Shown here: positions 12,095-60,182 of the stretch, in pieces | Layout: the number at the start of each line of letters is the position of its first letter | Numbering within the stretch: position 1 is the first letter of the stretch | Source: Paraspadella gotoi | Lineage: Eukaryota > Chaetognatha | Reading direction: 5' to 3' | NCBI GenBank assembly: GCA_051294375.1 | Contig: CM119267.1 | Span: 6,866,550 to 6,930,549 of the forward strand | Length of the DNA: 64,000 nt | Made by a program: the position numbers and the translations under genes | Notes under the pieces: generated by a model | Databases searched by the model: none | The model's input: the letters and a program-made list of their open reading frames with translations, nothing else | What the model was told of the DNA's origin: nothing

Positions 12095-12345
12095 TGTGGC
12101 AGCAAGACTTAAAGCTGCCTCACTGCTGTCCGTCCTCAATGGCTGAGCAGGCTAAATCATCTCATTCCATCCGTGCGTCCCGGGTTCAATCCCCGGGTAT
12201 CCCGGTTCTGGCTTAAATATGACGGTGCCGGTATAAACATGCCAGTGACAGGAGGCGGTCACTGAGGGTCCGCAGCCCCTGCGCCAGTTGGTGAGATACC
12301 CCGCGCCCCGGGTATCACAGGCTATCCTCCCGTTGCCATACTATA
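12095..12345 (+). mobile_element. tRNA-derived SINE, family 1
   Basis: Polymerase III promoter boxes are visible: an A-box-like TGGCTGAGCAGGCTAAAT near 12,138 and a B box GGTTCAATCC near 12,183. The body has GCCAGTGACAGGAGGCGGTC and CCAGTTGGTGAGATACC. Nearly the same sequence lies inverted at 33,535-33,793, and diverged copies lie at 16,140-16,400 and 36,790-37,050. Confidence 0.85.
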
Positions 12346-12706
12346 TATTTATTACTGAGTCATTTAGGACGCAGAGACAGATCACGCTTAATTTCATGTG
12401 CACGAAAAAAAAATTATCGGTCATTAAATTTACTTTGTCTGACCATTTGTACTAATTTGTACTAATAAGCCATCCCTTCCTGACAATTATGCTAAATGAC
12501 TTTGTTAAATTATTTCATAAACATTAACAGCACAAATCATGGACTCAAAAGTGGCGCGACGCAAGTCATTGATGATCAAAGCTCATGATCGACATAATGA
12601 TAATTACTCTCTCTTTCTTTCTTTCTTTCTTTCTTTCTTTTCTTTTCTCCCTTTTTTTCATTTTAAAATTTTTTTTCCCATTATCGTTTCTGTTTTTCCA
12701 TCACAC

Positions 12707-12746
<40 letters not shown>

Positions 12747-13257
12747 TCCTCTCTCTCTCTCTGTCTCTCTCTCTCTCTCTCTCTCACTCTCTTTTCTCTC
12801 TCTCACTCACTCACTCTCTCTCCCATTCATTAAATCAACACTCCATTTTGCCAGGTTATTAAAACCTTTTGGATGATGAAAGCGAAAAAAAACGGAAAAA
12901 TTGGCACCACAAAAAAAAAAAAAAATATTAAAATTTCTAGGATTCGAGTTTATTTTTTGTGTCGCGAAAATGATTCCAATTTTCTCTCTTTTTTTTTCTT
13001 TTCGTACGAAGAGAAAAAAATTTGTTCTCTTTGATTACGTTTTCAATTTTTTTTTTTTTTTTTTTTTTTTTGAAGAGAGAAAATTATGGTTTCGTGGAAG
13101 GAAACAGTGTAAGGCGTGAAATGAGAGAGAGACAGTGGGAGTGAGAGAGAGACAGAGAAGGGGAGGGAGAGAGAGAGAAAGAGAGCGAAAAGGAGAGAAA
13201 GAGCGATTGTAATCCGGCGTAGGTTCTGATTTAGAAAGGGAGTCGTCGATATGGCTT

Positions 13258-13300
13258 AGTCGTCGTCGTCGTCGTCGTTGTCGTTGTCGTCGTCGTCGTG
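13258..13300. repeat. GTC trinucleotide repeat
   Basis: Near-perfect GTC/GTT units. Other GTC/GAC tracts occur at 6,120-6,165, 10,140-10,235, 16,670-16,880, 19,550-19,590, 20,455-20,490, 20,918-20,945, 35,645-35,700, 35,838-35,872, 36,430-36,500, 43,660-43,680, 56,347-56,405 and 60,151-60,182. Some are translated inside exons (see the SUEL/CUB gene). Confidence 0.9.
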
Positions 13301-14245
13301 AAAGTCACAATTATAAAAGTAAAATAAATTAAAATAAAAAAGCGAAAAATTAAAGAATAAATTAAAATAATAATCATTTTTAATACAGACAAAGAAAACA
13401 AAAATAAAAAAAAGATTAATTATGTTTTTAAACAAAGACTAAAAAATACAAAAAAAAACAACAAATTAAAATGCTTCATTTGATCCCAAAAAGAAAAAAA
13501 TGGAACCAAAGAAAATGGAAATGAACCATTAAAGAAAATGAAGAAAGGAATTCTCTAAAATGAAGACAAAATGAACAGAAAATTGAGACGTGAAACTCGA
13601 GGGGGAAAAAGATATGTCATTTGTTTCTTCCCACTTCGAAAGAAAATAACCACGTAATTTGTTTAAACAATAAAAATCGAGTTAGTTTAACCTCAACTGC
13701 GAGTTAGACGAAGATCGGATTCACTAGTCACGAACCAGCGATTCCTCATGCTGATCTCCGACCAGCGGTTGCTTAGAATTAATCATAATCTTTAACCTTT
13801 CTGTTACTATTTCAATGTTTTCCGAAGTAAACAATATCATAATTTATGTAAACAATAAAAAACGTAAATAAATATCGGGGAACGTCGGAGGCCAAATCTT
13901 GATCTTGACTGATTAATACGAAAAATATCTTCTTCGTTAGCGTCGGCTAATTAAAAAAAAGAAAAAAAGAAACACATTTTGGATTTCATAAAGCAACTAC
14001 AACAAAAACAATGGCAGCCATTTAAACTTGATATAACCCCTTTTAAAAATATAAAACGATTTCGGTACATCATATTTGCATTCCGCGCCATTTTTTGCGC
14101 ATCTTACACCATCAGCAATCAGCATGATACACTTTACTCTGATGAGATCCTTCTCCATCACTCATTCTCGCCTTTCTCCAGCACCTTCTCCATCAAACAT
14201 CCTCACCTTTCTCCAGCATCTTCGCAATCCTCTCCGCCTCATTCC

Positions 14246-16994
14246 TCATCCCATCTTCATATCGGCTGGGTCCTTTTCCACGTAAGACGGCTGGAGAGGG
14301 TGGAGCCCGTTCTCTCGATAGAAAGTCGTCTCGATGAGACTTCGACGGAAGTGTTTCTTCTGCGGAGTCTCGAGGACGTAACCGCGGAGGCAGCACCTGA
14401 TCAAGTGGGAGAGGAGGGAGAGTAGGCGGGGGGGGGCGGTTGTGGAAGGGTTAGTCGCAGAAGGTCGACGTCATTGCTAACCTCGTCACTTTGTTTCGTT
14501 TTATTTTTCGCAATGAAACTTGGACACATGAAACTTGGACAATGAAACTTTTGACGAGAGACTTTTTTTGACTAATAACTGATGTCACGTGATTGATATC
14601 TCGTGACTGAGACTGAAAGTAATATGCGTCTTGTGAAAAGTCTCTGGAACTCAACCTAATACTGACGTCACGTGACTGGCCTTTTACGTGAATGACGGTC
14701 TCTCGCGATTGAAGTCTCACGCCTTATGACTTGTGATCGGCGTCACGTGACTCTCGTCGTGAGACTGTGACGACTTGTCAACCAGAGTCTCTCCCCGCGA
14801 GAGAGCACCGCTTCGCGCCGTCGCGGGTGGTCGAGCGTCGACAAGTATCGATTCTCCTTTTTTCTTTTTATATTCGCGAATTCGCGTAATTTGAACTTCA
14901 TTTGCATTTTTTTCATCTAACGTCGATTTTTTTCCCTTTTTCTTCATTGCTGATTTTTTCAGTTGGAGAAAAAGAAGGAAGAAAGAGAGAGAGAGAGAGA
15001 GAGACGAGAGAGAGAGAGGAGAGAGAGAGAGAGTGCGAGATAGTGCGGAGAAACTTTCAAATATTTGAAATTTAATCTTGACAAAAAGATAAGAAAGAAA
15101 AATTCCTAGGTTCGGAAAAGGTTTTTTTTTGTTTAAAAGGATAGTGTTTTTATCTTACAAAATTACAAAATTTAAAACTTTAAAACATTTTGAGGTAGAA
15201 TGATTTAAATTTAAAAAGAGATTAAAATTATTATCCCAATTGTGTAATCCCCATCTCACGAATAAAAAAAACGAATAAGTAAAGAACTCCAACGTGACGT
15301 CACAATGATCGTACAACCAATCATCTTTGACTCAAGCAAATCGGCACCTCCCACTGAACACCTCCATCGCACCTGTGACCGTAGATGGCGCTGGTGCGAA
15401 AAGGCACGACGGCTTCGGCGTCTTCCTCGTTCAGCCTAAACGCAAATTGAGGCGTCGAATTAGAATTCCAACGCAGAAAGTCTCATTGCGACTTTTTTTC
15501 CAACCTGAGTCATTGGTTGCGTCAATAGTTGCTTACGTAGAGACATTCTGTGCGTCAGTCAATCATCCCGTCTTTTTAGCAATCACGACCTCTCTTCACC
15601 AAATCCACAAATCCACTCTACCTCAACGGATGAGGATGCAGATCCAAGTCGTTGAGCGGTCGCGAGTTGAGCTTCGGGTTGTAGCCGATGGAAGGTCGAT
15701 TGGTCCGATCGAAGATTCGGACTTCCGGGTAGCGAGACGGACCCTTGTTGAAATAGCGCTTTCGCTGCGAGTGAAGAGATAGTTGGGTCCATGTTGGACG
15801 GTAGCGGCAAATTGGGACGGAAGGGTCAGATGGGATGGGATCAAATAAGTGGTCTATTTTGTAGAATGGAAACATTCTTTGAAACGTTGATATTGAAGTA
15901 CCCTGGGAGTGAATAAAGCTACCTGATATGGTCTTATCTTGTAAGAAGGGTGGACACCTTAAACTTTAAACTTTAAACCTTAAACCCTCAACAACATAAA
16001 CTTTAAACTTTAAAGGCCTTTCCAAAGTCAGAGGTAAGATAGCTTATTTATTATATGAATGTATAATTTTTATATTGGTTTCACCAATTTCGTAACAGGG
16101 AGAAACTTTTTTTTAACTCGGTTTTTTTTTGCACATAATTTACAGTCTTAAGGCAATGGAGGGACATGTGCGATGCCTGGGGTGTGAGGCATCTCCCGAA
16201 AGCTGGCGCTCAGGGCTTTGGACCTGCAGTGACCACCCCATGTCACTGGCGTATTTATGCCGACACCATCACACTTTAACCAGCGTGACCGTGAGGGGAT
16301 TGAACCCGGAACACACGGTTGGTGAACGAGTACTTAGCTGTCCAAGCCAATGGGACGAGCTGAGTTTCACCAAGCTATACGGGAGGCGAATTTAGGATTC
16401 ACCACAGTCTCATATTGTGAAAATTTGATATTTTACGTTTGAAGAACAGTCAACGCAAAAGGCGAGCGTCTTCTTTGTGTCTCCCTCTCTAACAAGGTTT
16501 GTCAGCTTTGCTCTCATTTTCGGCGTCGCTCAAAACAAAACAAAGGAAAAAACAAAAAAATTTGAAGCTGAGAAGAGAATTAGCCTCGTTGTCGACGTCA
16601 AAACATGGCGGACCTTCATTAAGTAGAATTTTAAACAAAAGTCAACTCGAACAAAAGACGGCGACCATGACGACGATAATGACGACGATGACGACGATAA
16701 TGACGACGAAAATTACGACGAGAACGACGACGACAATAAGGACGAGAATGACGACGATGACGACGAGAATTACGACGGGAATGACGACGAGAAAGATGAT
16801 GATGACGACGAGAATGACGACGACAATAACGACGAGAATGATGACGATGACGACGAGAATTACGACGAGAATGACGACGATGACTGCAACAAGGTTGACA
16901 AGTAGAATGACAGAGATGCGGAACAAGGCTATTGATGTTTGATCGGTAAATTTTTTAATGGTTCTCTCTCTATCTCTCTCTCTCTCTCTCTCTC

Positions 16995-17071
<77 letters not shown>

Positions 17072-17328
17072 ATCTCTCTCTCTCTCTCAACTGGTACCCA
17101 GAGACCAATCGGCCCCGTCTTCTTTGTCACTGCGACTTTTGCCTGTCTGCGTTTCTCTCTCTATCATTTGTCTCTCTCTCGTTTTCTTCTCGTCCGCTCT
17201 TTTTTATCCATTTTCATGAATTATTTTAAAATTCTTCGACCGTCGTTAGAAGAAGGAGAAGGAGATAGATACAGTGAGGGAAAGAGAGAGAGAGAGGAGA
17301 GAGGGAGAGAGAGAGTGAGAGAGAGAGA

Positions 17329-17383
<55 letters not shown>

Positions 17384-17672
17384 CGCAAGAAATCCCCTCA
17401 GGTCTTGATGGTTTCTGCTTATTTCGAGCAGATGTAAACATCGAATTAGTGGTTAGGGTGCGTACAATCTTTACTCTTTCTCTTTTCTCTTCTCTCTCTC
17501 TCTCTCTCTCTCCTCTCTCTCTTCTCTCTCTCTTTCTCTCTTCTCATTTTTTTCCACACATTTTGTCCAATTTTTTTAGAACACAACTTTTGAATATTTT
17601 GAATACATCATCAAACCTATTCAGCCATTTGTTAACGCTCTTCGCAGCCAAATGTTACACATATATTCTCAT

Positions 17673-17736
<64 letters not shown>

Positions 17737-18226
17737 TCTTCTCTCTCTCTCTCTCACTCACGTCGTCGGGCGTCCGGTCTTTCCAATCGTCCCAGTCGAT
17801 CAAGTGTGAAGCGTAGATGCCCTTCGGACTGTTTACTGGGTGAAACCTTTAGGAAAAACAAAAAAACTAACGAAATAATTAATATTCACTTAATAAGTTA
17901 AAATAAAAAATAATAATAAAATGATAATAAAGACAAAAATAATTATAATAAATATATTAAAAGGATTGTCTTTATTTTTAAACTTGGATTAGTTTAAAAG
18001 CTTTCTAACATCGGAATATACAACTAAAATTCTCTCAACGAATTTTCCCATGTGGAAAATAAAAACGCACAATTTTCACGACCTCAAATCCGTGCTAAGG
18101 AACCAACTGTTGGCTCCGGTCCGCGCACCTGGCTACATCCTGTTCCAACTTCACCAAACTCTTGTAAACGAGGAGTTCCTGAACAGGAGTGAATTTCTGT
18201 CCAACGGTGATGTTGTTGGCTGGCAT
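14246..18226 (-). CDS. Five-exon gene, 179-aa protein, possible ciliary microtubule inner protein
   Basis: Rebuilt on the minus strand: exons 18,226-18,129, 17,846-17,762, 15,764-15,622, 15,435-15,373 and 14,396-14,246. All splice sites are GT-AG. Phases 2, 0, 2, 2 join one open frame from ATG to TGA, 540 nt. The ATG at 18,226 begins the first coding-like frame. The protein is soluble, basic and tyrosine-rich, with no signal peptide or membrane segment. Exon 2 is tryptophan-rich (SHLIDWDDWKDR). The C-terminal third has TSAIYGH and then SLIETTFYRENGLHPL. That pattern recalls the Thr-Ser...Tyr-Gly and Phe-Tyr-Arg-x-Asn-Gly ends of sperm microtubule inner proteins such as SPMIP1. This is a memory-based resemblance, not a search. 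Existence is well supported; function is uncertain. Confidence 0.72.
15890..16095 (+). repeat. Dispersed repeat core, copy 3 (long form)
   Basis: Carries GGGAGTGAATAAAGC, CCTGATATGGTCTTATCTT, a small cluster of TAAACTTTAAA units, then the core CCAAAGTCAGAGGTAAGATAG and ATATTGGTTTCACCAATTT. It matches 11,736-11,910 in reverse and 4,615-4,705 directly. Confidence 0.7.
16140..16400 (-). mobile_element. tRNA-derived SINE, family 1, diverged copy
   Basis: On the minus strand: TTGGCTTGGACAGCTAAGT as A box, GGGTTCAATCCCC as B box, then the family body GCCAGTGACATG...GGTCACTG and CGCCAG. More diverged than the copy at 12,095. The 88-aa ORF across it is not a gene. Confidence 0.75.
16670..16880. repeat. 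Imperfect GAC/GAT/AAT trinucleotide array
   Basis: About 210 bp built of ATGACGACGA, ATTACGACGA and ATAATGACGA blocks, directly followed by a CT tract. It lies inside an intron of the 14,246-18,226 gene. The ORFs on both strands (Met-Thr-Thr rich, or Ile-Val rich) are repeat translations. Confidence 0.85.
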
Positions 18227-18292
18227 TATCGGCGACGGCGACGACGACCACGACGAACAAGGAGAAAATCACGAGAAGAAATATCGGGCGTT

Positions 18293-18301
18293 CACTTCCG
18301 G
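18293..18301 (-). promoter_or_regulatory. Possible ETS-type site upstream of the 179-aa gene
   Basis: CCGGAAGTG on the minus strand, about 70 bp upstream of the ATG at 18,226. It is followed by a short palindrome (CCGGTTTAAGAACCGG) and repeated GAAACC motifs (18,325-18,385). No TATA box is evident. A nine-base match is weak evidence alone. Confidence 0.25.
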
Positions 18302-41405
<23,104 letters not shown>

Positions 41406-41461
41406 CCAAATGAGTGAATGAATGAACCTCTGTTGTTTTTTACCGGTCAGTCTTCAAGCTG

Positions 41462-41547
<86 letters not shown>

Positions 41548-43679
41548 TCTCTTCATTTTTTTAAACCTTTTTTTTTTAAAGCTTACCATATGTATCTTGT
41601 ATTCATTTGGCTATTTGAAGTTTAAAGGAGGGATCACATGGCGCAACTGACGAATCAAAATTGTTCTTAATCAATAATTAAGTCATTAATTAATTTTTAA
41701 AATTGCTGTGAGATACAGAATTTAGATTTGAAGTAAAAGGTCGCAAAGATTTTTTTTGCTTTAAATTAATTAAAATGCATTTTTAAAGAGATGCAATAAT
41801 AATTTTGTCTATCGACTTAATTTTTTCCTTTTTAACCTTCTATCCTTTTTTTTTCAGCAAAAACATTAATGATTCCTTTCTTTGTTTGCTTAAATTTTAA
41901 CTTAAAGATACTTTTTTTACTCTCACTGTCATCAAATACAAGTTTTTATACCTAACGTGATCGGACGGGTTATTTAACGAGATCTGTCTTTTCATGTTTT
42001 AATCAAATAATTTCGAATTTCTCGAAAACAATTCATTTTTGTCCATAGTTCTTTGCTGTAAAGTGCCCTTGAATTGCCGTATGTCTTTCAGTCTTACCAA
42101 AAAATAAAAAAGAATAAAAATTACATAAGTTTTTTTTTATAGTTAAGGTTTTGAGAAAAAACCGTGAAAGCAGATACGTATTAGAGCTAGTCCGATCTAG
42201 ACCTAATATGTTATATTTTAGATGTTTATTATTTATAAATTGAATTGTCATCAACCGATTTAATATAAATGTGTGTAATTGTGTATATTCTTCTCCGTCA
42301 AACAGTCAAAGCACGCATACGGCATGCGTGTCTTACGAAAAGCCGTCAAATTCCGGAGAAAAAGAGCGACCTCAGGTCACACCCGCGAAAAACAAAAGGC
42401 GCGAAAGGATAAGACAAAAAGTGGAAGGAAAAAAAAAAAAAGAAAAAAGGAGCCGAGATTTATTTTGCAGTACATTCTAGTACTTTTTGCTTAGCGATTC
42501 ATTGCATGGAACTAAAAAAAAATTAATAAATTTAAAAGGCTGTTGATGGAAGTCGTGCTATTTTTTAATTGTTAAACCAAACTTTGACTTATGCTTACAT
42601 AATTAATTATGTATTGAAAACTTCTAGGATTTCTACGAGATATGACGAAACTTTTGTAACGCGAGTTTAAATGACTTGATTGTCAACGGGAAACTTAATA
42701 AGAATCGGAAAGGGATCGACGTGACCAAAACGGTCGCCATAGAAACGGAAACCGAATCTTAAAGTCAACAAAGTTTTACTTTTCTAACTCAAAAAGACTC
42801 TCACTTTGACATTTAACCAAAACGAACTATAAACACAAAACTCTTAGAGAAACTAAGGCCACCCTTTGCGTGTTCTATTTCTTCTTTTCAACGCAAAACC
42901 TTTTTTTTTTTCTTCAAAGAAGAAAATAGGAAGTTCTCTTGGAAAAAATCGATTTTTATTTTTTTTTCTCGCAATAGTTGACGATGCTATTTTTTTATTT
43001 TAATTTCGTCAAATTGATTTAAATATATATATATATTTTATCTCCCGCTTTTTTTTACTTCCTCGTTTACTCACCCATCCGAGCTTTTCACCAATGCCTC
43101 TCACCTCACGGCCCAAACTAAACAAGCAAATCGACGTCGCTCATGACCTACCAAGCACCCAATGCTTTCCCCGGGCATCGCGTGATTGGTGGCGAGAAGA
43201 AAAATCGATTAACTTCATTTTTTTTATTCTTTCTCTCGAGTCTAAAGCTTGCAAGTGTTATTGTCAAGCAACGTCGTTGTCGTCGTAGTCCAAACACGCA
43301 ACCGAGGCTTCTCCCTATTATTCCATCTCTCAAAGTCAAAACTTGAACAAAAGAGCCACGTCGTTTTTTTTTCCTTTCCTTCTGAGATTGAGATCTCGCA
43401 ATATGATATCTAGCTTTTAAATGTATTCCTCAGATCATTGTATGTTTAATTTTTGGAATTAAAAAAAAAAACTCTTAATTTTTAAACGATGCGATAAGAA
43501 AAATTAAAAGACAGCGAAAGAAAAAACAAAGAAAAAAACAAAAACAAAACGAAGAAATCTCGTCATCGCGGAAAACAAAATAGCAAATCGAGTATGAAGT
43601 CTTGAAGCAAAGATCGTCTTTGCTTTTGCGCCGATCGTCGACATCGTCGTCCACGAGGCCAACGACGACGACGACGACG
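41406..43679. other. Intergenic; no gene supported
   Basis: Mostly AT-rich, with a CT tract at 41,460-41,545. A possible exon at about 42,311-42,390 (SKHAYGMRVLRKAVKFRR, between an AG after CGTCAAAC and a weak GTCACA donor) might be a final exon of the SUEL/CUB gene, but its phase cannot be tested. Confidence 0.4.
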
Positions 43680-54726
<11,047 letters not shown>

Positions 54727-55045
54727 AGATTGACTGTTATTGTGATCATTTGGTGGAAAACGGAAAAAAACGACAGTGGATGTCAAATTAATTATTAATT
54801 ATTAATTATTATATAATTATTAATTATTATATAATGTAACCAAACGACCAGTAGTTTATAATGAATATTCATCGTCATGTTTGTTTTTTTTGGTATCATA
54901 TATTTTTGAACTAGGAAATCGGCTTTGTCACAGTGGAGAATTTTGTCGCTCATCCTAACTCATTTTTTTCCCATTTTTTGTTTTTATTTTTGAAAAAACT
55001 GTTAATTAAAGTCTGAACTCTGATACAAAAGGGTTGGACTGTGAT

Positions 55046-55051
55046 AATAAA
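55046..55051 (+). terminator. Candidate polyadenylation signal of MIEAP
   Basis: AATAAA about 320 bp after the stop codon in AT-rich sequence. No closer canonical hexamer was seen. Confidence 0.35.
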
Positions 55052-56588
55052 ATAGACATTAGCAATTGTATTAACATTTAAAATAATTAATTTGAATAAT
55101 CACCTTGCACTGAATTTAGCCCATAATTTTCATAATTTTTTAAAACTTTTTTTTTTTTGCTTAACCGATACGATACTAAAGAGAAAATACATTTTTTGCT
55201 GGTAAAACAGTAAATAGCATTTAAAACTGTTCATTTTTTAAATTCTACCATTAACTCTCAGTCTCTCACATTAAAAGTGAGTATTAAAAATGATACATTA
55301 AACTGTAGTATACTCTTGAACTTACGTACAAAACTATACCTACTCACAATATTATAATACAATCATGAACATAAACATAACAATTAACATTTTGTAAAGT
55401 GGTTTTTTTTTCCACGACTTTTGTTTTTTCCAACAAGGCTAGACGTAGATGTCACAACTGCACATATATTTCTTCTCGCTGTCCGACAAATGAACATCGA
55501 GCTAAAAATAAAACTTGTAATTCGTTCAAATTACTTTTCATTTTAGAAGACGAAGATCGAGAAAGCTCTCAATCAGCTTTGCTTCGCCAAAAAAAAAGTT
55601 TTCTTTCTATCCTAAAACTAATTTTAAGTTGTATCGAGTCAGTGTGAATCTTCACGCATTCCAAAGACAGACGGTCGACCGACCGACCAATCTCGGGTTG
55701 GAACCGGCACCAAAATTCTTTCCCCTCCAACGGTTCCGCTTTTTTTTTCCCCGCGCTGATCTCATGTCGACTTATTCTTTGTTTTTAAGGAGTGCCTGGA
55801 GATCCCGGTCCATCCCTAGTCTTGCATCATGGCATTCAATCCGATCTCATCTGGATCGAATATTTTTTCATCCTGGTTTAGAAAATTATCTTTCTTGCTG
55901 TTGTATAACCAGTTAACCACCCATTTTAAAAGGCCAGTTCTGGATGAGGGGATTTAAAATAGTTTGGAGAAGTTTCATGTTAAAAATATTGTTGCTAACA
56001 GTTTTGCGTCCCGACAAGTACAATATGTTACATTATGTTTGTACATATAGTTTAATACTCGAAAAGATAAAGAAACCAAGGAGATTCAGAATGCTAGAAT
56101 GCAGAAAGCTCATTTGTATACAATAATGCAAACTCGAATATAACACAAAAGAAAATGCATAATTTGAAATAAATTATGAAAATGATTTTAATTTTTAATT
56201 ATTATTTTTGGGAAATAACTATGCTACTTACTACAATTTAGGATGTATAACCAAGCTATTGCTAATACATATATTATTGAAAAAAAAATATTCGAATGTT
56301 TTTGACGTAACGGAGCCTCGATCTCGCGTTATCCTAACCGAAGAAGATGACGACGAAGATGACGACGAAGATGACGACGAAGAGGACGACGAAGATGACG
56401 ACGAAAAAAGAAGTAAATTTAGAAAAACGAACTTGATGAAGAGGAGGAAGAGGAAGAGGAAGAGGAATGGGAGATGGCACCAAAAAGTCGATGGGATGAA
56501 TATAAAAACTAAAATCGATATCAAAACTCGCTGACTTTTTTTTCTCTCTCTTTCTCAGCCGTCGACATCAAGAAACGATTTTTTTTTT

Positions 56589-56670
<82 letters not shown>

Positions 56671-58907
56671 CTTTTATCTGAAATTGTAATAATAAAAAGT
56701 AGTTTCTGGCGCGGCTTTATGCCAGAAAGGAATCACCGTTTCCGACTTTGACAACCTCTAGAATTTCCGCTAAGCGATCCAAAATGTCTTGACAACTCTT
56801 CTTTTTTTCTTTCTCTTCCAAGACGATTGGTTTAATAATGTTGTACATTATTATATTATGAAAAATTGCAAGATTACTTGTTTTACTAAATTAGACTTTA
56901 AAATTTTATATTAAAAATTTAAAATTAATAAGTTTTATTAAATTTTATATTATAATTTTAAAATAAATGTAAGAATTTAATAAATTTCGCTATATATTAT
57001 ATTTAATTATATTATTTATTTAGAGTATATTCTTTTATAATGTTATCATATTATATCATATGATCGTAAGGTAATGTTAGAACGTTTGTTAAGGTTAGAA
57101 TGTTTGTTTTCAATCTTTAGGAAAATAAATAAATATTGCTCATGTGTAAAAAAAAGATTGTTTTTTTTTAAAGATTAATTGTATTGGATTTTTTTTTTCA
57201 ATAATTATTATAACGGGGGAGAGAAAAGCTATCAAATTTAATATTTCTACATCCGGGGATTAAATAAACTCCGGATGAAGAGAGAGGATCGCGTTTCCGT
57301 TCGGACCTCAATTAACCCCGAGATTCAATTTTAGAGCGAATCTCTCCCAAAATTCCGGCGCCGGAAATTACCATTTCTCCGGAAATGGAATTAATTTCCA
57401 GCGTCGGAAGTTAGATTATATTATATACTTATGTAATATGTATTGTATTGGTATAATATTATTTGTTTAAAATGTTTAAAAAAATCTTGATAAATTTTAG
57501 ATATATTACATCCTTTTACGTATTTGATACATAGTTTCTGTATCTACCTTTTTTTAATATATGCTTTTTTTTATTAAATCTACATTTTTTTCAAAAAGTC
57601 TCAAAATTTTGTATTTAAAACAATTTTAAATACATTTTTGTTAAATCTTTTTTATTTCAGTTTCGACATATTTGTAAAAATAATTGTGAAATGCGGAATT
57701 TTAAATAATGTTTTTTTAAATAAAAAAATAAAAAAATGTCCTCGATCCTCATCCTCCTCTTCCCCTCCCTCTCCCGAGGATCCGTCCTTTTTTAGTGCAG
57801 TCTCCGTGAGCCTCGAGTTTTACTAACTTCCTTCTTTTCTAATACTATTTCCGGCGAGGGACTTTTCCTCAATAAACATTACCGTTGCGATATACGTCTT
57901 CTTCTTCAGTGGCGCCCAATTTTTCAACAAACAAAAATTACGAATTCATAAAAATCTCAAAATTTAAAGTTTCAAAAATATTAAATAAAAAGTTTTAATT
58001 TATTAAAATGTAGAAATATATATAAATAATCAAAATAATCAAAATAATTATACGTAACTATAATTTCTAAAAACAGATACGGCGACCAATGGAGTTGGAG
58101 AAAATATTTTTTTTATTCCTTTTTTTTTAACCGAAAAGGTCAATTGATTTTCAATCGAGCGAAAGGAAAGAAGATTGTGAAACAGAATGGAGGAAGATGC
58201 GGAGAGAATTGAATGGAGGAAATGGCGGGAAAAGGAGAAAAAAAAAGGAGGAAAGTAGGGAGAAAAGAAAATAAGAAGAAATAAGACGGGGAAAGTGGAG
58301 GAAAGGGAGGAAACAAAGAAGGAAAGGAGGTGGAGGAAAAAAGTGGAGGAAACTGGTCGGAAAGAGTGGAGGAAAGAAATGGGGAATGAGGTGGGAGAAA
58401 AAAAGGATTGAAAGTGGAGGAAAGTAACAAGAAGGAAAGAAGAGATTTGAGAAAGCGAAGGAGCATTGTGGGAAGGAAGGGAATGAAAATTGGAGGAAAA
58501 GCTGGAGGATAAAACGGTTTCCTTTTTCTAAAAAAAACCCAAAAAATATTTCATCTTAAATTCGAAATGAAAATAATTTTTAAGTTTAGGTTAGTGGTTA
58601 GGGTTAAGGGTTAGGATTATGTGGGATTATGATTGTGATTAAGGGTTAAGGTTAGAAATTAAGGATTGATTTCGGGTCAGAGTATTGGTTAGGGTAAGGG
58701 AATAGGTTTAGGGTGAGGGATATGATGACTGATTGGGGTTAAATATGAGGGTTACGATTAAGTTAAGGGATTAAGAAAAAAAAATGGCGCGCTTTTTTAA
58801 AATGGGAGCCGAAAACTTGAGGTAAAAAGGAAGAAATTTAAAGTAGAAGGAAATGTGGGTGATTGAAATAAGAAACGCCGCATGATTTTATTCATGATTT
58901 ACGAAAA

Positions 58908-58944
<37 letters not shown>

Positions 58945-60149
58945 ACTTCTTGATATTTATGTATTCGTAAATATTTGACTGGGAAACGTTTAAAGCGGAA
59001 ACACGGATATTCACCAGAGAAAAAACAATGTAGAGCATTTGGCGTCGTTATTTGTGGTTGTTGTTACTTATTTTTTTTTGTGGAAATTGTTTATTATTGA
59101 GTTTAATATTGTTTATATAAAATAATGATTTATTGTGAAGATCAAGAAAAAACAATTTCAATGTATTGCACCGCATTTACTATTCATTTGATCACACAAG
59201 TATAAAAAATTTTAATGAAAGAATCTTACGGTTGACCCTTTATCTGTAATGATAATGATGCATATTGCATAGGCTCTCAACTGACGTGATCATATTTCTT
59301 CTTGGTCCCGTGCCAACACAAGTATGAAACACAAAACAACAAGCGTTTATCGATACCATTGCTTAGAGTGAAAAAAAATGAATCAGTCTTTCATAAAATA
59401 TGCCCACATTGAATTTTTTGTCACGTTTTTACATTTTCCCGGGATCTCTTGACTGCACAGTGCACAGTGAAACATTTGCCCATAAAGAATCTCATGCTAC
59501 ATCAAGATAGTAATATTAAAATTTTAAAAGATATTGAAATTTAAAATATAAGTGGGAAAGACCGTGGGGCAGACAGACTGACCGATCGATACTCAAGAGT
59601 CTTATGGAGATGCTCCGCGAGAATTCGCAGCGGTAATATGTAAAAAAGTTAAAATAATATTTTTTTTTCTTCGCCTAAAACTCATACCAGGAATTTGACG
59701 GAGAAACGAAATTGAAAGGAGTAAGTCTTAACAAAACAACGAAAATCTCTCGTCAGTTGAACTTTAAACGAACGAGAAATAAAATGATCGATTCCTTTTT
59801 TTTTCGTCTCGTGTTCATTTGTTTGGTTTTCACGTCAAATTCCACCTAATATTATTTTATCACAAATTGTTCTTCCCCCGAGTTAGAAATAGTACATGTT
59901 GATTTTTGAAAGCTAAAAGTAAAAACTGTTCTCAAAAGAAAAGTTTATTTGTAATTTTGTTCCCAAAAAAAATTTAGTTTTGAATAATCTTATCATTTTT
60001 TTAAAATAATTTATTTTTTTTATAATTAGAAAAAAAATCAAGAGACAAGATAACCTCATAATGCAGATTTTTATTAAAACTTTCAAGTAATAAAAATTAA
60101 ATGGTTCGTGTGAAAAATAGTAGAAAAATATTGGAAAGCTTGGACATTC

Positions 60150-60182
<33 letters not shown>

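Noticed and set aside
16642-17229. ORFs rich in Ile/Val, Arg/Glu and Leu/Ser
   Set aside because: They are translations of the GAC-type array and the CT tract. They lie in an intron of the 179-aa gene and have no splice support.
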